Positions 53,783 to 60,967 of a stretch of DNA of 64,000 bases are shown here, piece by piece. The notes below the pieces were generated by a model. It worked only from the letters and a program-made list of their open reading frames with translations, made no database searches and was not told the DNA's origin. Position 1 is the stretch's first letter, and each line of letters starts with the position of its first letter. Source of the DNA: Candidatus Obscuribacterales bacterium (lineage in GTDB: Bacteria > Cyanobacteriota > Vampirovibrionia > Obscuribacterales > Obscuribacteraceae); assembly GCA_019637435.1 (NCBI GenBank), contig JAHBVO010000001.1, positions 992,001 through 1,056,000 on the forward strand, written 5' to 3'. The position numbers and the translations under genes are program-made.

Positions 53783-54280
53783 ATGGCTAAAGCCGCCAGA
53801 CCAATTCCGAATGGATATCACACAATCACCGCCAATTTAATTGTCGATGACGGCGCTCGGGCATTAAAGTTCTATGCCACTGCATTTGGTGCTCAATTTA
53901 ACGATGAATCCATTTGCTTCTGCCCACAAACCAACAAAATCATGCATGCCGAGCTTAAAATCGGTGATTCATTTTTGCATCTGGCTGATGAGTTTCCTCA
54001 GATGGGTACGAAATCTCCAAAGAACTATGGTGGCACACCGGTGAGCTTGTATCTATACGTCGACGATGTCGACAAATCATTGAAACAAGCTGTTGATGCC
54101 GGTTGTGAGATTGAGATGCCGGCCACGGATATGTTCTGGGGTGATCGTTTTGCCAGCCTCAAAGATCCATTCGGCCATCAATGGGCGCTCGCTTCACGAG
54201 TCGAAGATCTAGATCAAACCGAGATCAACAAGCGCAAAGAAGAGTTCTTCAAGCAAACAGCAGCAGCTGGAGCTAAATAG
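53783..54280 (+). CDS. VOC-superfamily (glyoxalase / PhnB-like) protein
   Basis: 165 aa from ATG 53783 (GAGAGGA upstream). The fold motifs are N-terminal ITANLIVDDGARALKFYATAF, a middle ELKIGDSFLHLADE, and C-terminal SLYLYVDDVDKSLKQAVDAG followed by DRFASLKDPFGHQWALAS. This is the PhnB-type VOC pattern: paired betaalphabetabetabeta modules that may bind metal. The substrate cannot be read from sequence. Closed by the terminator at 54287. Confidence 0.88.
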   Translation: MAKAARPIPNGYHTITANLIVDDGARALKFYATAFGAQFNDESICFCPQTNKIMHAELKIGDSFLHLADEFPQMGTKSPKNYGGTPVSLYLYVDDVDKSLKQAVDAGCEIEMPATDMFWGDRFASLKDPFGHQWALASRVEDLDQTEINKRKEEFFKQTAAAGAK

Positions 54281-54286
54281 CTGAGA

Positions 54287-54313
54287 GGGGGCGGAGACTT
54301 GATCCGCCCCCTT
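54287..54313 (+). terminator. strong GC hairpin after the VOC gene
   Basis: GGGGGCGGA and TCCGCCCCC form a perfect nine-base stem with a seven-base loop, but only TT follows, so it may stabilise the mRNA end rather than terminate by itself. Confidence 0.65.
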
Positions 54314-54314
54314 C

Positions 54315-54332
54315 GTCACCATATCCGGTAGC
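54315..54332. repeat. degenerate palindromic element copy F
   Basis: GTCACCATATCCGGTAGC differs at two positions from GTCACCATATGCGGTGGC (copy E). It follows the VOC terminator by a few bases. Confidence 0.35.
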
Positions 54333-54345
54333 AAAAGAGGAAAGC

Positions 54346-57300
54346 ATGAAAGAGTCCCTGCACGAAAATGGATACTATCGTTATGCCACCATCCACAAAG
54401 ATCGCATAGTTTTCGTTTGCGAAGATGATCTCTGGGAGGTGGGGGTCGAAGGCGGTCACGCTAAACGTTTGTCTGCCGGTAGATCGGAATTTTCGATGCC
54501 GCGATTTTCGCCGGATGGAAAAAAGATTGCGTTAATCGCCAGAGAGGAGGGGCATCCGGAAGTATTCGTCATGCCTTCCAGCGGTGGAAATCCTGTTCGT
54601 CTAACCTATTTGGGCTCCGATATTTTGAACATCTCCGGTTGGTCCGAGGACGGAAAAGATATATACTTCGCGTCAGACGCTCGCTCGGCGTTCTTCCGCG
54701 AGGGTGATGCCTTCAAGATCTCAAGCGAAGGTGGTGAGCCGGTTTGTTGGCGCTGGGGTCATGTCAATTCATTCATGATCGGAAAGACTGGCGAGGTAGT
54801 GATCGGACGCAATGCAATCGATCCGGCAAGATGGAAACGCTATCGCGGTGGAACCGCCGGTGACCTCTGGATCGATCCCAACGGCAAAGGCAAATTCAAA
54901 CGCCTCATAGACCTGAAGGGTAATTTGGTCTGTCCCATGATCATTGGTTCCCGAGTCTTCTTTCTCTCCGATCACGAAGGGATGGGCAACATTTATTCTT
55001 GCCGTCCTGACGGCAAAGATTTGAAGCAACACACGCACCATGAGCAATACTACGTCCGTTTTCCTTCCACCGATGGAACTCGAATTGTTTACACAGCTGG
55101 TGCAAACATCTATGTGCTTGATCCGAAGACGGGTGAAGACAAACGAATGGATGTGAAAATTCCTACGTCTACACACCAGGTTCGCCGAAAGTTCAGCGAT
55201 GGACGCGAGTACCTGGAGCACTTCTCTCCACATCCGGAGGGGCACTCAGTTGCTCTCATCGCACGCGGACAGCCGATAACGATGGGAAATTGGGAAGGTC
55301 CTCCCACTCAACACGGGGTAGGCTCCGCTGTTCGCTACCGACTGGCAGAGTGGCTGCCCGACGGCAAACAGTTCGTCGTTATAAACGATAAGGAAGGTTT
55401 TGAGCGCGTCGAGTTGCATCAAGCCGACCAGAGCAAGGCACCTGAGGTGGTAAGTGCGACTGAGTTCGGCAGAGCAATCAATCTGTTGGTTTCTCCAAAA
55501 GGAGACCGTGTCGCAATCTCAAATCATCGTCACGATTTATTTGTTCTCGATTTGAAAACGAAGAAGCTCAAACTCGTGGACCGCAGTCCCGCTGATAGAA
55601 TCAGCGAATTCAGCTGGTCGCCCGATGGTCGCTGGATTGCTTACGCTTATGCGCCACATCCGCAGTCGTCCATAATCAGAATCGCTGATATCGATAAGAA
55701 CTCGATTCACAACGTGACCGATGAGGTTCGCTTCGACACATCGCCGGCATGGGACCCGGATGGTCGATTCCTGTATTTTCTCGGCGCTCGCGAGTTTTAC
55801 CCAGTCTATGATTCGGTGCGTTTCGATTATGGTTTTCCAAAGGCGATGAAACCGTATCTGGTGACACTGCGCAAGGACGTTCCTTCACCATTTGTTTTAC
55901 AACCAAAACCTGTTGTAGCCGGAAAGAAAAAGAAAGCGGGCGCAGAACCTCAGGCTAAGCCTGATGGAAAAAATGGCAATTCGGTTAAAAACGCCCGTGA
56001 AAAAACTGCCTCCAAAACAGCCGCGAGTGGTCCGGCGCTCGCCACCGCCAAAAATAAAACGGCGTTGAAAAAATTGTATAAGGACGCCCTGACGGCTGCA
56101 TACAAAGAAATTCTAAAAACAGTCGAAAGCGGTGGCACCGTAAATGGTGCAACTGCGAAAAAGGGCTCTCAACAAACGAAGGATGAAAAACAATCTCCAT
56201 CCGGCTCCAATGTTCAAATTGACTTTGACGGCATCGCTCACAGAATTCTGGCGTTTCCGGTTGCCGAAGGTCGGTATTATCAAATCCTTGGTGCGGAGAA
56301 TCGCGCCCTCTTCACCGTCTACGCAGTAGAGGGCATCAAACCAAACTTCAGCTGGTATGACGGCGATAGTGCTAATGGTTCACTGATGGCTTACGATTTC
56401 GAGGAAGCGCGAGCCGGAACGATTCAAAAAGATATAGGCTACATGGCGCTTGCCTTCGACAATCAGACTCTGTACTACCGAGCTGGACGGCGCATTCGTG
56501 CGATGGATGCCGGAGAAAAACTGCCCGCGGATGGTCGTGAGGCTGGCGCTGCCAGCGGTACCGGAAGAAAGTCCGGCTTCCTTGATTTGTCTCGTGCTCA
56601 AGTGCTGGTGACACCGCAGGACGAGTGGAAGCAGATGTATGAGGAATCCTGGCGACTGCAGAAAGAGCAGTTCTGGGACGAAAAAATGTCCGACATCGAC
56701 TGGGATCTAGTTCGCGATCGCTATCTCAAGCTTCTGCCACGAGTGAGAACTAGAGCGGAAGTCTCCGATCTTATCTGGGAGATGCAAGGCGAGCTTGGTA
56801 CCTCGCACGCCTATGAACTCGGCGGTGATTACCGTCGCTCTTCCTGGTACGGGATCGGATTTCTCGGATGTGATTTGAGCTTCGACAAAACCAAAAAGGG
56901 TTATCGTATCGACCGCATTTTGCAGGGTGACAGTTGGGATCGTGAAGTGGCATCGCCTCTGGCTCAGCCAGGTTTGAACGTCAAGGTCGGCGATGTCATT
57001 CTTGCGGTAAACGGTACCGCCGTCGATCAGCAAACCTCGGTTCATCAGTTGCTGGTCAACCAATCGAACAAGGAAGTTCGCCTGAAAATTCTTTCGGATA
57101 AAAAAGAGCGCACCCTGGTCGTTCAAACGCTGCGTACGGAGCGCAATCTGCGTTACCGTGATTGGGTTGAAGCCAACCGTCGGCACGTGCACAAAGCGAC
57201 GAACGGAAAGATCGGTTACATCCATATCCCTGATATGGGACCGTTTGGATTTGCCGAATTTCATCGAGGCTATCTGTCGGAGGTCAATCGCCATGGGTTG

Positions 57301-57885
57301 ATAGTTGACGTTCGATACAATCGCGGCGGTCACGTTTCGCCTTTGCTGCTTGAGAAACTCTTGCGCAAACGCGTGGGCTACGACGTTAGCAGATGGGGAC
57401 CTCCACAGCCCTATCCGCCGGAATCGGTTATGGGACCGATGGTTGCGATGACGAATCAGTTTGCCGGTTCGGACGGTGACATTTTTAGCCACTGTTTCAA
57501 GCTTTATAAACTCGGTCCGCTGGTTGGGAAGCGCACCTGGGGTGGTGTCATTGGAATTTGGCCTCGACATCGACTGGTCGATGGAAGTGTTACAACTCAA
57601 CCGGAGTTCAGTTTCTGGTTTGTTGACGCCGGATGGGGTGTCGAGAACCATGGAACAGATCCTGATTACGACGTCGACATTGCTCCGCATGAATATAACG
57701 CCGGTGAAGATCCGCAGATGGCGAAGGCACTGAGTCTGGTGCTCGATCAGATGAAGAAGAAGCCTGTAAAGCTCCCGGACTTTTCGATAAGACCCAGTCT
57801 CCCGATTCCTGAACAGCTGTTACTCAGCAAATCGAAGCCTGGCAAGGCTGCATCGAAGACGAAAACACGGAAAAGAGGTAAGTAG
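54346..57885 (+). CDS. tricorn-type protease (beta-propellers, PDZ, S41 core)
   Basis: 1,179 aa, no signal peptide, so cytoplasmic. Order: beta-propellers (~1-530, repeated FSPDGKKIAL / WSPDGRWIAY blade motifs), a Lys/Ala-rich charged insert (~525-620), remaining tricorn domain, PDZ (~860-920, VKVGDVILAVNGTAV) and S41 C-terminal serine-protease core with RGYLSEVNRHGLIVDVRYNRGG and nucleophile Ser1042 in NQFAGSDGD. Tricorn breaks proteasome products into small peptides in archaea; bacterial copies have similar activity. AGAGGA before ATG 54346. The xpt start directly abuts its stop. Confidence 0.93.
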   Translation: MKESLHENGYYRYATIHKDRIVFVCEDDLWEVGVEGGHAKRLSAGRSEFSMPRFSPDGKKIALIAREEGHPEVFVMPSSGGNPVRLTYLGSDILNISGWSEDGKDIYFASDARSAFFREGDAFKISSEGGEPVCWRWGHVNSFMIGKTGEVVIGRNAIDPARWKRYRGGTAGDLWIDPNGKGKFKRLIDLKGNLVCPMIIGSRVFFLSDHEGMGNIYSCRPDGKDLKQHTHHEQYYVRFPSTDGTRIVYTAGANIYVLDPKTGEDKRMDVKIPTSTHQVRRKFSDGREYLEHFSPHPEGHSVALIARGQPITMGNWEGPPTQHGVGSAVRYRLAEWLPDGKQFVVINDKEGFERVELHQADQSKAPEVVSATEFGRAINLLVSPKGDRVAISNHRHDLFVLDLKTKKLKLVDRSPADRISEFSWSPDGRWIAYAYAPHPQSSIIRIADIDKNSIHNVTDEVRFDTSPAWDPDGRFLYFLGAREFYPVYDSVRFDYGFPKAMKPYLVTLRKDVPSPFVLQPKPVVAGKKKKAGAEPQAKPDGKNGNSVKNAREKTASKTAASGPALATAKNKTALKKLYKDALTAAYKEILKTVESGGTVNGATAKKGSQQTKDEKQSPSGSNVQIDFDGIAHRILAFPVAEGRYYQILGAENRALFTVYAVEGIKPNFSWYDGDSANGSLMAYDFEEARAGTIQKDIGYMALAFDNQTLYYRAGRRIRAMDAGEKLPADGREAGAASGTGRKSGFLDLSRAQVLVTPQDEWKQMYEESWRLQKEQFWDEKMSDIDWDLVRDRYLKLLPRVRTRAEVSDLIWEMQGELGTSHAYELGGDYRRSSWYGIGFLGCDLSFDKTKKGYRIDRILQGDSWDREVASPLAQPGLNVKVGDVILAVNGTAVDQQTSVHQLLVNQSNKEVRLKILSDKKERTLVVQTLRTERNLRYRDWVEANRRHVHKATNGKIGYIHIPDMGPFGFAEFHRGYLSEVNRHGLIVDVRYNRGGHVSPLLLEKLLRKRVGYDVSRWGPPQPYPPESVMGPMVAMTNQFAGSDGDIFSHCFKLYKLGPLVGKRTWGGVIGIWPRHRLVDGSVTTQPEFSFWFVDAGWGVENHGTDPDYDVDIAPHEYNAGEDPQMAKALSLVLDQMKKKPVKLPDFSIRPSLPIPEQLLLSKSKPGKAASKTKTRKRGK

Positions 57886-58473
57886 ATGAAGGCGTTAAAA
57901 GATCGTATTTTGAGAGACGGAAAGCATCTCGGTAACGGAATACTCAAAGTTGACGGCTTCATGAACCACCAGATCGATCCGGTGTTGATGAAAGAAGTCG
58001 GCGAGGAGTTCGCTGCACGATTTGCAAAAACTGGTGCGACTCGCATTCTAACTGCTGAAACAAGCGGCATTGCGCCTGCTTTGTCGGCAGGCATGGCTAT
58101 GCGAATCCCAGTGGTTTTCGCTCGCAAACACAAGCCGAAAACAATGGGTGGTGAGCCGCTTCGGCAGACGGCGCCATCGCACACTCACGGAGGTGAAGTC
58201 GAGCTTTTGGTTTCTAACGAATACCTCGAAGCATCGGACAAAGTTCTAATTATCGATGACTTTCTGTCTACTGCAAGAACGATAAATGCGCTCGTGAAGA
58301 TGGTTGCCGATAGCGGTGCTGAGCTGGTCGGGATTGGCGCGGTTATCGAGAAAAGTTTTCAGGGCGGCAGAGAAGCGATTGGAAAAATTGATGTTCCTGT
58401 TGAGTCACTTGCCGTCATAGATAGCTTCGATGGAGAAACTATCGTCCTGCGTGAAGACAAAGTGGCGAATTAG
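57886..58473 (+). CDS. xpt: xanthine phosphoribosyltransferase
   Basis: Salvages xanthine to XMP. 195 aa, family size, with MKALKDRILRDGKHLGNGILKVDGFMNHQIDP at the N-terminus, the ETSGIAPAL and VVFARKHKPKTM segments and the PRPP loop VLIIDDFLSTARTI (DD acidic pair retained, although the usual DDFLANGxA loop is altered). The ATG immediately follows the tricorn TAG, so the gene depends on that transcript. No purine riboswitch is seen because it is internal to the operon. Confidence 0.93.
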   Translation: MKALKDRILRDGKHLGNGILKVDGFMNHQIDPVLMKEVGEEFAARFAKTGATRILTAETSGIAPALSAGMAMRIPVVFARKHKPKTMGGEPLRQTAPSHTHGGEVELLVSNEYLEASDKVLIIDDFLSTARTINALVKMVADSGAELVGIGAVIEKSFQGGREAIGKIDVPVESLAVIDSFDGETIVLREDKVAN

Positions 58474-58487
58474 TTCGCTCTCGATTG

Positions 58488-58571
58488 TTTTGAAACCCGT
58501 TTTGAAACCCGCTTCGGAACCCGCTTCGGAACCCGTTTCGGAACCCGTTTTGGAACCTGTTTTGGAACCTG
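58488..58571. repeat. seven 12-bp tandem repeats after xpt
   Basis: Units at 12-bp period: TTTTGAAACCCG twice, CTTCGGAACCCG twice, TTTCGGAACCCG once and TTTTGGAACCTG twice. The array lies in the 108-bp gap between the xpt stop and the minus-strand stop at 58582. The unit length is a multiple of three and both strands stay open through it, but no ribosome site links it to a gene. Confidence 0.88.
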
Positions 58572-58581
58572 TTTGGTTCCA

Positions 58582-59385
58582 TCAGGTCGCCTGGATGTGG
58601 ATTGAGCTACCGGTAGTCGGCTGTCCGAACTCCGTTGCAGCTGAACCACCGCGCTGGAATATTTCCCAAAAGCGATTATTTTGTCCCGAACTTCCCGGTG
58701 CAAATGCCAGGTCGCCCTCCATGATGTTGAAACTTCCGGTCGCGACCGTCGCAGTTCTCACAAATCCGCCGATGCGGACTCTGACGCGGTCTCCCGGGCG
58801 GAGGTCGGAAATCTTCGGGTCGTTTTGACGGATAGTGGTTTTAATGTTTCCAAATGAATCTATATAACCAATCACATGCGATGGCGGATCTTCAATGGCA
58901 GTAAGCGGATCGAGCTTTTGATCCAGAAAGCTGTAGTCTCCGGCGACAGCCATTCCGACAATGGGCGGGAAGAAATCGCGCGAGCGGAACTGACTTCCTG
59001 CATCCTCGCATTTTGTGCTCCAGAGTTCTTGTATGTGGTCTTTGACGAAAGAGAGGGAGAATCCAGAGTTTACAACCACGCATTGCACGCCGTTTTTCAG
59101 CGTCAGGAAGAGCAGCCCCTCGCCGGCATTGTTGACCCGAGCTTTTAGATTGTCTTTTCTGGGCGCCGTGTTCGCAAACACCATCAAATCTTTTGGTCTC
59201 AGGTTTTCATCCGCCATTGATAGTTGCGCAAGAATAAACCCCGTCGCAATCGTGTCGAATGGTCTGACAGAAGTTAGGTGGGTATGCGTCTGAGGAGGCA
59301 GGCAGCGGCGAAATGCTGACAAAACTTCAGACCACGCCATGTCTCCAGGTCCATAATCACAAATTAGATGGATGAGATTACTCAT
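58582..59385 (-). CDS. divergent SAM hydrolase / fluorinase-superfamily protein
   Basis: 267 aa. The start IHLICDYGPGDM matches the superfamily's ITLLTDFG-x-D opening; FRSRDFFPPIVGMAVAG corresponds to the FHGRDIFAPVAA motif, and HVIGYIDSFGNIKTTI to the C-domain IDRFGNLITN motif. Family members hydrolyse S-adenosylmethionine (or halogenate it). Here the catalytic His of FHGRD reads Arg and the DPGVG stretch is replaced by NTAPR, so activity is doubtful; it may be a binding protein. Ends facing the 12-bp repeat array. Confidence 0.7.
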   Translation of the reverse strand: MSNLIHLICDYGPGDMAWSEVLSAFRRCLPPQTHTHLTSVRPFDTIATGFILAQLSMADENLRPKDLMVFANTAPRKDNLKARVNNAGEGLLFLTLKNGVQCVVVNSGFSLSFVKDHIQELWSTKCEDAGSQFRSRDFFPPIVGMAVAGDYSFLDQKLDPLTAIEDPPSHVIGYIDSFGNIKTTIRQNDPKISDLRPGDRVRVRIGGFVRTATVATGSFNIMEGDLAFAPGSSGQNNRFWEIFQRGGSAATEFGQPTTGSSIHIQAT

Positions 59386-59546
59386 AACTCGATCGAATCG
59401 ATCGCCGGACTCCTTGTTGCTTGGTCAGCTATGATATGCATCAATGCTGCTGTTTGGTTTGGTTAAGCACGCCTGCCATGGATTTTGGGCAGAATCTAAC
59501 TGTAATTGTTTTTCCCTGAACTGGGAAGTAGAGGTTAAGTTCAATA

Positions 59547-60473
59547 GTGAACGAACCTGTTCAGAGTGAACCGAAGCTTGTCGAGCCCATCTGGGCGTTC
59601 GTTCGTGTGATTATCTACATATTCCTTGTAGTGGTCGGCATGCTGGGCTCAGGCAATGTTATCAGCCAGAATTTCCCCGAACTCGTAACCTCCATGGGGC
59701 TTTACGGGCAGTGTGTTTCGGAAATCGTCATGCTGACGATTGGGGCGGTACTCGCTGCGATATTCACGAGGAATGAACTGAAGAGTTTTGTCGAGGACAT
59801 CGGACTATTTCGTAATCGTGCAATACCGGAAGTTATTGTCGGTTTTTCGATCGGTATGATTATCGTTGGCACCATGTTTGGTGTCATGTACCTTTGTGGC
59901 GGTTACTCCGTCACGAAAGTCAACTGGCCGATAGACTTTGTTCCTGCTCTTGTGCTCTACTTCTTTGCCGGTCTAACCGAAGAATTTCTTTTCCGTGGAT
60001 ACATCTTCCGCACGTTTGAGAAATCCGGGGGGACCATTTATGCAATTATCTTCTCTTCTCTTTGTTTTGGCTTCGCCCATTTTTTCAATATGCCTGAAGA
60101 CGCCTCTCTGGGGTATAAAACATACGCGTGTTTGATTTTATCCTTTGAAGCAGGTTTGCCGCTTTCCGGGGCGTTTCTACTTACGCGCAGCTTGTGGTTG
60201 GCAGTGGGATTTCACTGGGCCTGGAACTTCTTGGAGGGCACCGTATTTGGTGTCGCCGTCTCCGGCACTGATGCCGGACCGGCAATATTTACGGCACACA
60301 TGACCGGAAATCAGTACATCTCCGGGGGCGTATTCGGTCCTGAAGCCGGCCTGCCGTTTTTCACCGTCGGCGTATTGACCGGGCTGGGAATGATATTCCT
60401 CGCGCTCAAACAGCGAAAATGGTCGCTTACTGCTGGGACAGATATTGGTCCAATTTCACGGACAGATCTTTAA
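59547..60473 (+). CDS. CPBP-family intramembrane metalloprotease
   Basis: 308 aa with about eight membrane helices. The three CPBP (Abi/CAAX-like) motifs are present: TEEFLFRG (~142-149), FGFAHFFN, and FHWAWNFLEG. In the family these helices bind a metal and cleave membrane proteins or tailor lipids. GTG 59547 start, with GAGG 12 bases upstream. The last 47 bases overlap the opposite-strand receiver gene. Confidence 0.87.
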   Translation: MNEPVQSEPKLVEPIWAFVRVIIYIFLVVVGMLGSGNVISQNFPELVTSMGLYGQCVSEIVMLTIGAVLAAIFTRNELKSFVEDIGLFRNRAIPEVIVGFSIGMIIVGTMFGVMYLCGGYSVTKVNWPIDFVPALVLYFFAGLTEEFLFRGYIFRTFEKSGGTIYAIIFSSLCFGFAHFFNMPEDASLGYKTYACLILSFEAGLPLSGAFLLTRSLWLAVGFHWAWNFLEGTVFGVAVSGTDAGPAIFTAHMTGNQYISGGVFGPEAGLPFFTVGVLTGLGMIFLALKQRKWSLTAGTDIGPISRTDL

Positions 60474-60789
60474 GCTTGAATGGTTTCTTCAAATAGTCGT
60501 TGGCGCCGGCATCAAGGCATGCGCGTTTTTCCGTCGACGAATCCATGCCCGTCAGCATAATAATTGGAGTTGTGCCGCCGCCCGCCCGAAATTTCCTGCA
60601 AATGTCCGGGCCTTCTATCCCGGGCAGATTCCAGTCCAGGATAATCAAATCGAAAGCATCGCATTCAAGCTGCTCTACCGCCTCGAAGCCGGAGTGAGCG
60701 GTTTCGACCACATGTTCCTGGTACGTTAGCCAGTCCGATACAGTCTCCGAGAGATTCTCGTCGTCTTCAACCAGTAGGATTTTTGCCAT
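60427..60789 (-). CDS. single-domain response regulator
   Basis: 120 aa, receiver only: acidic ED at 9-10, phospho-acceptor Asp52, Thr/Ser switch region MLTG, Lys102 in KKPF. There is no output domain, so it probably relays phosphate or binds a partner. The ATG at 60789 gives the canonical N-terminus; an in-frame TTG at 60813 is also possible. Its 3' end overlaps the CPBP gene head-on by 47 bases. The next gene upstream on the strand is the multi-receiver GGDEF protein, a likely pathway neighbour. Confidence 0.9.
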   Translation of the reverse strand: MAKILLVEDDENLSETVSDWLTYQEHVVETAHSGFEAVEQLECDAFDLIILDWNLPGIEGPDICRKFRAGGGTTPIIMLTGMDSSTEKRACLDAGANDYLKKPFKLKDLSVKLDQYLSQQ

Positions 60790-60967
60790 CTCTAAAGTGA
60801 TTCCCGCCGCCAATACGCTTTTGCAAACCTCAACCGCTGCGCGGTGCCTGATCGAAATCAGGTAATTGAGGGGAGTTTTCAGTGAGCTGCTTCCATTATA
60901 GACTCACGGCAAGAATCCGGGCGGTGATCGACGGCAAGTTTAGTAATCTATTTTTGAACGAGTAAAA

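Noticed and set aside
58488..58571. Possible CRISPR array
   Set aside because: Units are contiguous 12-mers without spacers and no cas gene is present.
58430..58828. Open frames through the 12-bp tandem array on both strands
   Set aside because: A 12-bp unit keeps frames open automatically; there is no ribosome site, and the array lies between two better gene ends.
56132..60262. GGCACC-N6-GGTG matches at about 56135, 59868 and 60238
   Set aside because: All three encode G-T-x-x-G, a natural result of common Gly/Thr codons; they lack the flanking TGCC/GGC of the real element.
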